The notes under the pieces are model-generated. The model saw nothing but the letters and a program-made list of their open reading frames with translations, was not told where the DNA came from and made no database searches. Source: Vandammella animalimorsus (GTDB lineage Bacteria > Pseudomonadota > Gammaproteobacteria > Burkholderiales > Burkholderiaceae_C). Taken from it: a stretch of 56,499 bases of DNA. How positions within the stretch are numbered: the first letter of the stretch is position 1; every line of letters starts with the position of its first letter. Below are positions 47,005 to 55,392 of this stretch, piece after piece. The position numbers were made by a program, and so were the translations under genes. The stretch spans positions 1 through 56,499 of the forward strand of contig NZ_NSJB01000015.1 in the NCBI RefSeq assembly GCF_002285265.1, read 5' to 3'.

Positions 47005-48240
47005 TTGAGCAAGAACACGTTTGCCATCACCCCTGAGCCAACGCCTACGGCCGTGCTGGTCGGGGTGGATTTTGGCGAGGCCCATTTCGACCATGAACTC
47101 GATGAGCTGGCGCAGCTGGCGCTGACGGCGGGCCTGCAGCCGTGTGAGCGCGTCGTCGTCAAGCGCAAATTCCCTGATGCGGCGCTGTTCATCGGCAAGG
47201 GCAAGGTCGAGGAGCTCAAGGCCCTGGCCCTGGGCCATGGCGCCAGCGAGATCGTCTTCGACCAGGCCTTGAGCCCGGCGCAGCAGCGCAACCTGGAGCG
47301 CGAGATCGGCCTGCCGGTGTACGACCGCACGTTTTTGATCCTGGAGATTTTTGCCCAGCGCGCCCGCAGCCACGAAGGCAAGCTGCAGGTCGAGCTGGCC
47401 CGGCTGCAGTACCTGAGCACGCGCCTGGTGCGGCGCTGGTCGCACCTGGAGCGCCAGCGCGGCGGCATCGGCGCGCGCGGCGGCCCGGGCGAGACGCAGA
47501 TCGAGCTGGACCGGCGCATGATCGGCGAGGCCATCAAGCGCGTGCGCGATCGCCTGGCCAAGCTCAAGAAGCAGCGCAGCACGCAGCGCCGCCAGCGCCA
47601 GCGCAACCAGGTGCCCAGCATCTCGCTGGTGGGCTACACCAACGCGGGCAAGTCCTCGCTGTTCAATGCGCTGGTCAAGGCCCGCAGCTACGCGGCCGAC
47701 CAGTTGTTTGCCACGCTGGACACCACCACCCGCCAGCTGTATTTGCAGGAGGCGGGCATGGCCGTGTCGCTGTCGGACACGGTGGGCTTCATCCGCGATC
47801 TGCCGCACGGCCTGGTCGAAGCCTTCCAGGCCACCTTGCAGGAGGCGGTCGATGCCGACTTGCTGCTGCACGTGGTGGATGCGGCCAATGCGCAATTTCC
47901 CGAGCAGCTGCAGCAGGTGCAGCAGGTGCTCGAAGAGATTGGCGCGGCGCAAATCCCGCAGCTGCTGGTGTTCAACAAGATCGACAGCCTGCCGCCCGAG
48001 CGCCAGCCGCGCAGCCTGCGCGACACCATGGAAATGGGCGGCGTGCAGGTGCCGCGCGTGTTCATCAGCGCTCAGACTGGCCAGGGGCTCGATGGCCTGC
48101 GCCAGGCCCTGGCCCAGTGGTGCCTGCAGTATCGGGGCGATGATGGTTCGAGCGAGGCCGATGGCCGGGCATCGGAAGAAGGTATCCAAGGGGCAGGCGA
48201 TGCGCAGGCAGGCGCGCCAGGCAGCGATGCCCTGCAATGA
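47005..48240 (+). CDS. hflX: Ribosome-associated GTPase HflX
   Basis: 411-residue GTPase that splits stalled ribosomes. An N-terminal nucleotide-binding domain (FPDAALFIGKGKVEELKALA) and the coiled, basic GIGARGGPGETQIELDRR segment precede the G domain, with GYTNAGKSSLFNAL, DTVGFIRDLPHGLVEAF and VFNKID. The start appears to be TTG at 47005, since SKNTF follows and no ATG or GTG precedes the conserved region; AGGAA lies upstream. The C-terminal 30 residues are disordered. Order hfq-hflX-hflK-hflC is the conserved one. Confidence 0.95.
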   Translation: MSKNTFAITPEPTPTAVLVGVDFGEAHFDHELDELAQLALTAGLQPCERVVVKRKFPDAALFIGKGKVEELKALALGHGASEIVFDQALSPAQQRNLEREIGLPVYDRTFLILEIFAQRARSHEGKLQVELARLQYLSTRLVRRWSHLERQRGGIGARGGPGETQIELDRRMIGEAIKRVRDRLAKLKKQRSTQRRQRQRNQVPSISLVGYTNAGKSSLFNALVKARSYAADQLFATLDTTTRQLYLQEAGMAVSLSDTVGFIRDLPHGLVEAFQATLQEAVDADLLLHVVDAANAQFPEQLQQVQQVLEEIGAAQIPQLLVFNKIDSLPPERQPRSLRDTMEMGGVQVPRVFISAQTGQGLDGLRQALAQWCLQYRGDDGSSEADGRASEEGIQGAGDAQAGAPGSDALQ

Positions 48241-48428
48241 CCTGGGGAATACCTGAGCCCTGTGCTTTTTGGGCACAATCGCGGCTTTTGCCGCCAGCGG
48301 TGGCCTGCGCGCACGCCCATGGCTTGCGCGCCTAGGCGCTTCCAGCATGGCACAGCGCGCCTGCCGGCCCGGCCATGCGGCCATGCGCAGTGCGCGCCAC
48401 ACAAGATTCAACCAACGAGACCGAGTGA

Positions 48429-49865
48429 ATGACTGCATTACCACGCCGCCAAGGTTTGGCGCGCTTTCTGGAGCGGCTGCGCGCCCTGTTGAACCTCAAC
48501 GACCCAGGCTGGGGCAGGGATGCGGGGGCAGGCCAGTCCAGCGGTGGTGCGCGCGGCGGCAATGGCTCTGGCGGCGCTGAGCAGGGCGATGCTGCGCCCC
48601 CGCCGCCCCCACCCCCACCCCCACCGATGCCGCCCAGGCCCCCTGCGGGCCCGCAAGGCGGCCCCCGGGGCGGGCAGCAGCAACCGCCTGATCTGAGCGA
48701 GCTGATGGGGGACTTGAACCGCAAGCTCTCCAAGCTGCTGGGCAGCCAGGGCGGGCGCCGCCCGCCGGGCGGCCCGCGCGGCGGCATGCCCGGCGGTTTC
48801 AAGCCGCCGAGCATCTCCGGCGGCCTGGTGTCGCTGGTGGCCGTGGTGCTGCTGGGCCTGTGGCTGGCCTCGGGCTTTTTCGTCGTGCAGGAAGGGCACA
48901 ACGCCGTCATCCTGCGCTTTGGCAAGTACCAGAGCACCGTGCCGGCGGGCCTGCGCTACCGCTTGCCATCGCCCATTGGCAGCCATGAGATCGTGGACAT
49001 GCGCATCCAGCCGCTGGCCGTGGGCTCGAACAATATGCTGTCGGCCACGGGCCTGAACGAGCACGCCATGCTCACCAAGGATGAGAACATCGTCGAGGTG
49101 CGCTTCAACGTGCAATACCGCATCACCAATGCCGAGAACTGGAAGTTCAATGCGCAAAACCCGCAGGGCGCGCTGGTGTCTGCGGCCGAGACGGCGGTGC
49201 GCGAGGTCATTGGCGACATGACCATGGACGAGGCCCTGGCCAACCGCCGCGCGGAAATCGCCCCCGGCGTGCGCGAGATCATGCAGGAGATCGTGGACCG
49301 CTACCGCCTGGGCGTGACGGTGGTGGCCATCAACATGCAAGACAGCGGCGTGTTGCCGCCCGAGAGCGTGCGCGCGGCCTTCGACGACGTGCTGCGCGCC
49401 GACCAGGAGCGCGAGCGCGCCAAGAACGACGCCGAAGCCTACGCCAACCGCATCATCCCGCGCGCCGTGGGTGAGGCCGCGCGCATCAAGGAGGAAGCCC
49501 AGGGCTATCGCCTGCGCGTGATGGCCGAATCCGAGGGCGATGCCGCGCGCTTCTCGGCCGTGCTGGGCGCTTATCGCCAGGCGCCGGCCGTCACGCGCGA
49601 GCGCATGTACCTGGAGACCATGGAGGAGATCTACAAGAAGAGCAGCAAGGTGCTGCTCGACGGCGGCGATGGCGGCAACAACTTGGTCTATTTGCCGCTG
49701 GACAAGCTGATGGAGCAAAGCGCCGCCGCCGCAGTGCGCAGCCACGCGGCCGCCGCAGAAGGCACGGCCAGCGCAGAGGCCGCCAGTGCACCCGCCGCGC
49801 CCAGCGCCAGCTACGCCCCGGCCGCGCCGCAGGGCACCCGCCGCCCCAGCCGGGAATCGCGCTGA
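48429..49865 (+). CDS. hflK: HflK, FtsH protease modulator
   Basis: 478-residue SPFH/band 7 membrane protein that forms the HflKC complex around FtsH. The N-terminal 110 residues are Gly/Pro/Arg-rich, including ten consecutive prolines (residues 57-66). One transmembrane helix follows (about 138-158, VSLVAVVLLGLWLASGFFVV), then the SPFH domain with VQEGHNAVILRFGKY and the coiled region rich in Glu/Arg. The C-terminus is Ala/Ser/Pro-rich. It is 28 nt before hflC. Confidence 0.95.
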   Translation: MTALPRRQGLARFLERLRALLNLNDPGWGRDAGAGQSSGGARGGNGSGGAEQGDAAPPPPPPPPPPMPPRPPAGPQGGPRGGQQQPPDLSELMGDLNRKLSKLLGSQGGRRPPGGPRGGMPGGFKPPSISGGLVSLVAVVLLGLWLASGFFVVQEGHNAVILRFGKYQSTVPAGLRYRLPSPIGSHEIVDMRIQPLAVGSNNMLSATGLNEHAMLTKDENIVEVRFNVQYRITNAENWKFNAQNPQGALVSAAETAVREVIGDMTMDEALANRRAEIAPGVREIMQEIVDRYRLGVTVVAINMQDSGVLPPESVRAAFDDVLRADQERERAKNDAEAYANRIIPRAVGEAARIKEEAQGYRLRVMAESEGDAARFSAVLGAYRQAPAVTRERMYLETMEEIYKKSSKVLLDGGDGGNNLVYLPLDKLMEQSAAAAVRSHAAAAEGTASAEAASAPAAPSASYAPAAPQGTRRPSRESR

Positions 49866-49893
49866 ACGCAGCCCTTAGCAAGAGGAATCAATC

Positions 49894-50931
49894 ATGAATC
49901 GAATTGGGTTTTGGGTGGTGTCGCTGCTGCTGTTGCTGGCAGCGGCCAGCTCGGTGCTGTTCGTCGTGGACGAGCGCCGCTACGGGGTGGTGTATCACCT
50001 CAGTGAAATCAGCCGCGTCGTCAAGCAGCCGGGCCTGCACGTCAAGTGGCTGCCAGCGCCGTTCCAGACGGTCGATTATCTGGACAAGCGTCTGCTGACG
50101 TTGGAGAGCCCTTCGCTGGAGCCGACGCTGACAGAGGAAAAGCAATGGGTGGTGATCGACTGGTATGTGCGCTGGCGCATCACCGACCCCGAGGCCTACA
50201 TCCGCAGCGTGGGCCGCACTGAAGAGGCCGGCGCCGCGCAGCTGGGCCGCGTGGTGCGCAGCGCCTTCCAGGAAGAAGTCAACCGCCGCACCGTGCGCCA
50301 GCTGCTCTCCGAGGATCGGCGCGGCCTGATGCAGGACGTGCTGCGTCAAGTCTCTGAAAGCGTGGGCGGCAGCCCCATCGAGGCGCGCAAGCCCGCATCG
50401 GACGCCGCCGGCGCGGCCAGCACCGCCAGCGTTGAGTCTTCGGCGCAGGATGGCGCCCAGGCCGCCGAGGCCAAGGTGGAGCTCGACGAGCATGGCCAGG
50501 CGCGCGTCAAGCTCTCTTGGGGCATCGAAATCGTCGACGTGCGCATCACCCGCGTCGACTACTCCAAGGACATCACCGAATCGGTCTTCAAGCGCATGGA
50601 GGCCGAGCGCACCCGCGAGGCCAACCGCCTGCGCTCCGAAGGCCAGGCCGAGGGCGAGCGCATTCGCGCCAATGCCGACCGCCAGCGCACCGAGACCCTG
50701 GCTGCGGCCTACCGCGAGGCCCAGGAAATCCGCGCGCAAGGTGACAGCGCCGCCACGGAAACCTTTGCCCGGGCTTACAGCCAGGATCCGGACTTCGCCC
50801 AGTTCTACCGCAGCCTGCAGGCCTACCGCAGCAGCCTGGGCAAGCCGGGCGATGTGATGGTGCTCGACCCCAACGAGTCCGAGTTCTTCAAGGCCATGCG
50901 CACTCCTGGCGCTGAGGGCCGCAGGCCCTGA
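49894..50931 (+). CDS. hflC: HflC, FtsH protease modulator
   Basis: 345-residue partner of HflK. An N-terminal transmembrane helix (FWVVSLLLLLAAASSVLFVV) leads to the SPFH domain (DERRYGVVYHLSEISRVVKQPGLHVK) and a long helical region. An Ala/Ser-rich insertion of about 45 residues sits before LSWGIEIVDVRI; E. coli HflC has an insertion at the same place. Start 49894 has AGAGGAA upstream. A DUF2065 gene follows. Confidence 0.95.
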   Translation: MNRIGFWVVSLLLLLAAASSVLFVVDERRYGVVYHLSEISRVVKQPGLHVKWLPAPFQTVDYLDKRLLTLESPSLEPTLTEEKQWVVIDWYVRWRITDPEAYIRSVGRTEEAGAAQLGRVVRSAFQEEVNRRTVRQLLSEDRRGLMQDVLRQVSESVGGSPIEARKPASDAAGAASTASVESSAQDGAQAAEAKVELDEHGQARVKLSWGIEIVDVRITRVDYSKDITESVFKRMEAERTREANRLRSEGQAEGERIRANADRQRTETLAAAYREAQEIRAQGDSAATETFARAYSQDPDFAQFYRSLQAYRSSLGKPGDVMVLDPNESEFFKAMRTPGAEGRRP

Positions 50932-51109
50932 TGGCAGTGGCGCGCCGGCGCAGTGCGCCCGGCCCAGACCCCTTTGCCAAAACCCTTTTGGAGGGCCTGC
51001 ACGAATGCGCAGCGCACACTTTGCCGCTGCAATTGGTGCAGACATTTCTTTGGCCGCCGCGTGGCCATGCCGCTTTTTGCGCGACGGCCGCCCCCGACCC
51101 AACGACCCT

Positions 51110-51295
51110 ATGCACGCCGAAACCTTGCTGCTGGCCTTGGGGCTGGTGTTCATCATTGAAGGCCTGCTGCCTTTTTTGGCGCCAGGCGCCTGGCAGCGCT
51201 GGATGCAGCAGATTGCGCAGCAAAGCCAAGCCAGTGTGCGCGGGCTGGGCCTGATCAGCATCCTGCTGGGGCTGGCCTTGCTGTGGCTGTGGTGA
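51110..51295 (+). CDS. DUF2065 (YjeT-like) small membrane protein
   Basis: 61-residue protein with two hydrophobic helices ([20 protein letters not shown] and [17 protein letters not shown]) separated by [13 protein letters not shown]. This is the DUF2065/YjeT family, found directly after hflC in many proteobacteria, as here; function unknown. The longer frame from 51005 adds unrelated residues, so I start at ATG 51110. Confidence 0.85.
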   Translation: MHAETLLLALGLVFIIEGLLPFLAPGAWQRWMQQIAQQSQASVRGLGLISILLGLALLWLW

Positions 51296-51332
51296 CGCGG
51301 CGCCCGCGACGGCTCCAACGATTGGACAATTT

Positions 51333-51854
51333 ATGAGTGTCTCTTCTTCCTCTGGGCAGCCCGCCAACGGGGCGCGCCCGTTCTGGCGCTGGCTTGCGCT
51401 GGCGTTGCTGGTGGTGGTGCTCGACCAACTGAGCAAGCAGTGGATCCTGCAGCATTACCGCTGGGGCGAGTTCACGCCGGTGACGCAGTTCTTCAACATC
51501 GTGCGGGCCCACAACACCGGGGCGGCGTTTTCGTTTCTGGCCGGCCAAGGCGGCTGGCAGCGCTGGTTTTTCGTGGCCATTGCCGCACTGGCGGCGCTGT
51601 TCATCCTTTGGCAGCTGCGTGCGCATGGCCAGCAACGCCTGGCTTCGGCGGCGCTGGCCTTGATTCTGGGCGGCGCCATTGGTAATGTGATCGACCGCAT
51701 TGCCCACGGCTATGTGGTGGACTTTCTGGACTTTCATTGGCGGGGGGCGCATTTCCCCGCCTTCAATGTGGCCGACATGGCCATTACGCTGGGTGTCGTG
51801 GGCGTGCTGCTGGCTGAATGGCTGCGCTGGCGCCAGGAGCGGGCCGCCCGTTGA
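51333..51854 (+). CDS. lspA: Lipoprotein signal peptidase (signal peptidase II)
   Basis: 173-residue aspartyl membrane peptidase that removes signal peptides from prolipoproteins. Four helices, with the signatures [34 protein letters not shown] and [11 protein letters not shown]; the two catalytic Asp residues are in the last two motifs. It would process lipoproteins in this window (BamB, PilW, MltD). It is usually next to ileS; its position after hflC/DUF2065 is unusual. The gene starts 37 nt after DUF2065. Confidence 0.95.
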   Translation: MSVSSSSGQPANGARPFWRWLALALLVVVLDQLSKQWILQHYRWGEFTPVTQFFNIVRAHNTGAAFSFLAGQGGWQRWFFVAIAALAALFILWQLRAHGQQRLASAALALILGGAIGNVIDRIAHGYVVDFLDFHWRGAHFPAFNVADMAITLGVVGVLLAEWLRWRQERAAR

Positions 51855-51886
51855 AAAGCAAGCTGTTGATGATTAGGAGTTTTGCC

Positions 51887-52600
51887 ATGAACCCATCCAC
51901 TTCCATCACCGATGATCTACTTGCCCAATTGCGCGGCATGCCGCTGGCGCAGTTGGCGCAGCAGCTGGGCGTGAGCGAGCAGCAGACGCAAAGCGCTGTG
52001 GAAACAGCCGTGCCATTTCTGCTTGGCGCTCTGGGCCAGAACGCCGCCCAGCCTGAAGGGGCGCAGGCGTTGTTTGGCGCGCTGGAGCGCGACCATGCGA
52101 CTGCGCCGCAGGCGGCAGCGGGCATGCCCGATCTGAGCGGCTTGCTGGGGGCCGTGCTCGGCGGTGCAGGCGGCGCAGGCATGGCTGGGGCCCTGGGCGG
52201 TTTGCTGGGCGGCGCGGGTGGCGCTGCTGCCGCGCCCGCACCTTCTGGCCGCTTCAATGCCGAAGGCATTCTGGGTCATATCCTGGGTGGCAAGAAGGCC
52301 CAGGCAGAAAGCGGCCTGAGCCAGGCCACGGGCCTGGACAGCGCCATGGTGCACAAGCTGCTGCTGATGCTGGCACCCTTGGTCATGGGCTATCTGGGGC
52401 GGCAAATCACCAGCGGCCGGGCCTCGTCTGCCGATGCCCTGGGCTCGCTGCTGGGGCGCGAGCGCAGCCAAGTGCGCCAGCGTGGCGGCGCCGCAGGCGG
52501 CCTGCTGGGCGCGGTGCTGGATCAAAACGGCGACGGCAAGCTGGACATGGGCGATGTGCTCAAGTTCGGCGCCCAGTTCCTGGGCGGCAAGCGGGGCTGA
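51887..52600 (+). CDS. DUF937-family protein with a C-terminal EF-hand-like loop
   Basis: 237 residues of the DUF937 (YidB-like) family. The N-terminal helical part (ITDDLLAQLRGMPLAQLAQQLGVSEQQTQSAV) is followed by a Gly/Ala-rich flexible middle (LGGLLGGAGGAAAA) and a second helical part. Near the C-terminus DQNGDGKLDMGDV has the D-x-N-x-D-G-x-L-D spacing of a calcium-binding EF-hand/dockerin loop. Function unknown. Strong ribosome-binding site TTAGGAG precedes ATG 51887. It is 32 nt after lspA and likely co-transcribed. Confidence 0.8.
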   Translation: MNPSTSITDDLLAQLRGMPLAQLAQQLGVSEQQTQSAVETAVPFLLGALGQNAAQPEGAQALFGALERDHATAPQAAAGMPDLSGLLGAVLGGAGGAGMAGALGGLLGGAGGAAAAPAPSGRFNAEGILGHILGGKKAQAESGLSQATGLDSAMVHKLLLMLAPLVMGYLGRQITSGRASSADALGSLLGRERSQVRQRGGAAGGLLGAVLDQNGDGKLDMGDVLKFGAQFLGGKRG

Positions 52601-52627
52601 GCCTGGGAAAGTACACCAAACACGCAC

Positions 52628-52649
52628 AGGGGGCCATCATGGGCCCCCT
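52628..52649 (+). terminator. Possible terminator after the DUF937 gene
   Basis: 8-bp stem AGGGGGCC / GGCCCCCT with a 6-nt loop, 27 nt after the stop. The T tract is poor, so it may be only a weak terminator; it sits between convergent genes. Confidence 0.45.
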
Positions 52650-52679
52650 ATGCTTTGCAGGGGCCGCATCGCATGGCCA

Positions 52680-53228
52680 TCACTTGCGGTCTTCGGGTGG
52701 CTCCGGGCGCAGCCACAGCCAAGCGGTCACGGCCGCCATGCAGCCTGAGGCGATCCAGAACACGCCCATGGGCACGCCCACGAGCAGCATCAGCAGCGCG
52801 CTGGCCAGCATGGTCAGGCTGGCGGCGCGCTTGGCGCGGCGATGCACATAGCCGCCATCTTCCCAATTGCGCAGCATGGGGCCGAACATGCGGTGCATGC
52901 GCAACCACTGGTGCAGGCGCGGTGAGCTGCGCGCCGCGGCCCAGGCCGAAATGAGGATGAACACAGTCGTGGGCATGCCGGGCGTGAATGCACCGATGAT
53001 GCCCAGCAGCAGCGAGCACATGGCCAGCAGATACAGCAGCGCCCGCACGATCGGCGCCAGCGGGCGCAGGGGGGTGGGGCCTGGCGGGGCGGCGTGCTGG
53101 CCAGTGCCAGGCGGAGGCACTGCCGCATCCAGGCTGGCTTGCGCAACGCCGGCCTTGTTGGCGCTGGCAGGCGTGGGGTCGTTGTCGGCAGGCAGGGCGC
53201 CGGGGGGGTCGCTTCGCTCGGTGGTCAT
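52680..53228 (-). CDS. DUF454 (YbaN-like) inner-membrane protein
   Basis: 182 residues. The C-terminal 125 match DUF454/YbaN: RALLYLLAMCSLLLGIIGAFTPGMPTTVFILISAW, then SSPRLHQWLRMHRMFGPMLRNWEDGGYVHRRAK and two further helices. The N-terminal 55 residues are Pro/Ala-rich and cytoplasmic or disordered, not present in E. coli YbaN (125 residues). Function unknown. I took ATG 53228, as the open frame further upstream has no relation to the family. Confidence 0.85.
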   Translation of the reverse strand: MTTERSDPPGALPADNDPTPASANKAGVAQASLDAAVPPPGTGQHAAPPGPTPLRPLAPIVRALLYLLAMCSLLLGIIGAFTPGMPTTVFILISAWAAARSSPRLHQWLRMHRMFGPMLRNWEDGGYVHRRAKRAASLTMLASALLMLLVGVPMGVFWIASGCMAAVTAWLWLRPEPPEDRK

Positions 53229-53419
53229 GATGGTGCTCTGACGGCCAAAAGTCAGCCAGCGCCGCAGGCGGGCAAAACTTGGCGTCAGCCAAGAAGGTAT
53301 TTCAGCAGGTCGGCGCGAGACTTGGGGCTGTTCATGGTCTTTGCGGGGTGGGGCCGGGCTGCTTGTATCCCATCTCAAGCCGCCCCTTGCCCACTCGCAC
53401 CGAGACCGTGAACAGGCTC

Positions 53420-54448
53420 TTACTGTGACTTTGGCTGCGACGCATCGGTGGCTAAGGCACGCATGAGCCGATTGTAGGCATCGGCACTGGGCTGCGCGAG
53501 CCAGGCCAGCCCATCGCCGCCGGCTTGCTGCCATTGAATGTGCCCAGGGGCGAGCCAGAGCTGCAGCAGCACCCGCTGTTCATGCAGCAGCAGTATGCGC
53601 CGTGCCTGCCCTGGCGCGGGGGCCGCGGCGGGTTGCTGTGCGGCGGGCAGCACTTGTTGCAAGGCGGCGCGCACGGCTTCGGAAAGCGGTGTGGCTGCGC
53701 CCTGGTCTTGCCCGCTGGCTGTGGCCCAGCGCCAATGCGTTGCTTGCGCCAGCGGCTGCGCCAATGCCGCAGCGGCCAGCGGTGCGGCGAAAGAGCTGCG
53801 TTGCCGATGCGGCTGCGTGTGGGCTGTGGTGGCGTCGGCCGCCATGGCTTCGGCCTGGGGTTGTTGCCCCGCCGATATGGCCGCTTCCGATTGCATGGTC
53901 ACCGTCGATGCGGGCGGGGCAGGGGCGTAAGCCGGGGCCGGCAGGGCCAGGGCCTCGGGTTGTGGTGGTGTATGGGGCTGGAGTGCCGCGCTGAACTGAT
54001 CGGCAGGCGGCGCAGGCTTGGCTGCGCTGTTGGCCGATGGCGCGTGGTGTGCAGGGCGGCTGTCCTCCAAAGCCGCTTCGGGCCAACGGCCATACCAGAT
54101 CATCAATACAAGGCAGGCCATGCACACCGATGCCAGGCCGGCGGCCCATTGGGGCTGGCGCCCTTGGCTGTGCAGCAGTTTCTGCACGGCGCGGCGCAGC
54201 CGCAGCCATGCCGATGGGGATGTGGCAGGCGGCACATGGCCGGGCGCGGCCAAGGCGTGCGCGGCATCGGCCAGAATGCGCTGGCGCAAGGCGGCGAGGC
54301 GCTCGGGCGCCAGGCCCGCCGCCGGGGCCGATGCCAAGGCTTGCTTCCAGAAGGCCTGGAGCTCGCCCTCGGATGGCCCGTGCGCCTGCGCCGAGGGAGT
54401 ATCTGCGTGGCCATCAGTGGTGCGCCCTGGTGATGGTGATTCAGTCAT
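53420..54448 (-). CDS. Putative anti-sigma factor (membrane protein)
   Basis: 342 residues. A cytoplasmic N-terminal helical part (ELQAFWKQALASAPAAGL, ERLAALRQRILADAAHAL) is followed by one transmembrane helix (AAGLASVCMACLVLMIWYG, about residue 102-120) and a Pro/Ala/Gln-rich periplasmic part of about 220 residues. The topology and position 48 nt after an ECF sigma gene suggest an anti-sigma factor. I see no ZAS zinc motif, and I do not recognise its family, so this is inference from context. SD AGGAGA lies before ATG 54448. A copy of GAACAGGCTCT abuts its stop codon. Confidence 0.6.
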   Translation of the reverse strand: MTESPSPGRTTDGHADTPSAQAHGPSEGELQAFWKQALASAPAAGLAPERLAALRQRILADAAHALAAPGHVPPATSPSAWLRLRRAVQKLLHSQGRQPQWAAGLASVCMACLVLMIWYGRWPEAALEDSRPAHHAPSANSAAKPAPPADQFSAALQPHTPPQPEALALPAPAYAPAPPASTVTMQSEAAISAGQQPQAEAMAADATTAHTQPHRQRSSFAAPLAAAALAQPLAQATHWRWATASGQDQGAATPLSEAVRAALQQVLPAAQQPAAAPAPGQARRILLLHEQRVLLQLWLAPGHIQWQQAGGDGLAWLAQPSADAYNRLMRALATDASQPKSQ

Positions 54449-54496
54449 GCGATTTTCTCCTGAGCACGGCAGCGGCGATGTAGGGATCTGGGGTGT

Positions 54497-55150
54497 TCAT
54501 GACTGACTGTGCAAGGCATTCAAATAACTGCCCATGCATTGGCGCAGCTTTTGCAGGCTGTAGCGCAAGCGGCTGCGCAGGGCTTCGAAGCCTACCCCCA
54601 GGTGGGCGGCCAGCTCTTGCAGGGAGCAATCTTCTTCGTGCTTGAGCAAGAAGGCGGCGCGCTGCTCGGCCGGCAGCTCTTCAAGACAACGCAGCAATTG
54701 CTGGCCTGCGGCGCGCCAGAAAACCTGGTCTTCGATAGAGATGTGGCCGGCAGGCTGCGTGGCCTGAGGGTGAATCGACAACGTACAGATGTCAGTTGCG
54801 CTGGCTTCGGAGACGGCGTCTTCCTGTGCCTGGAGTGAAGACGACATGGTGATTGGTTGGCGCTGGATGCAGCGCAGGTGATCCATGGCCGTGTGGTGCG
54901 CGATGGCAAATGCCCAAGTGCGCCACTGCGCCCCTTGTGGGCGAAAGCTGTTGCGCCCGCGGATGATGCGCAGCCAGGTTTCCTGAAAAACCTCTTCCAC
55001 ATGCGCCTCTTGCGCCTTGCCCAAGGCGCGGGCAATGAAGCGCAGCATGCCCGCTTCGTGGCGGCCGTACAAGGTGTCGAAACTTTTCGGATCGCCAGCG
55101 GCGTAGGCCAGCATCAAGGCCTCGTCCGAATCTTGATGAAAAGCATGCAT
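54497..55150 (-). CDS. ECF-type RNA polymerase sigma factor
   Basis: 217-residue sigma70 of the ECF class. Region 2 is seen in FDTLYGRHEAGMLRFIARAL, VEEVFQETWLRIIRG and WAFAIAHHTAMDHLR; region 4 is LPAEQRAAFLLKHEEDCSLQELAAHLGVGFEALRSRL. A 45-residue linker joins them (normal for ECF). The gene begins at ATG 55150, with TTG 55156 also possible. It is followed by a probable membrane anti-sigma factor, so it may respond to an envelope signal. The regulon is unknown. Confidence 0.88.
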   Translation of the reverse strand: MHAFHQDSDEALMLAYAAGDPKSFDTLYGRHEAGMLRFIARALGKAQEAHVEEVFQETWLRIIRGRNSFRPQGAQWRTWAFAIAHHTAMDHLRCIQRQPITMSSSLQAQEDAVSEASATDICTLSIHPQATQPAGHISIEDQVFWRAAGQQLLRCLEELPAEQRAAFLLKHEEDCSLQELAAHLGVGFEALRSRLRYSLQKLRQCMGSYLNALHSQS

Positions 55151-55392
55151 GTGCAAAAACGTTTGATGAGCGGATCAGAGCCTGCGGGGAGGGCGCTTGG
55201 CGTCGAGTTGGCAGGCGCTACAGCCCAGCCCAAGCTTGGCTTTTTCAGTGTATGCGCTTTGAACAGGCACTTATGCCGCTCAGTGCGGGCGCGCGCCGCA
55301 GTGGGATAGCAGCGGACACAGCCGAAGCGGTCTTGCCGGACGGGCGTCACGCACAATACGCCTTGTTCAAGCGATGACCTGCAGGAGTTCTC

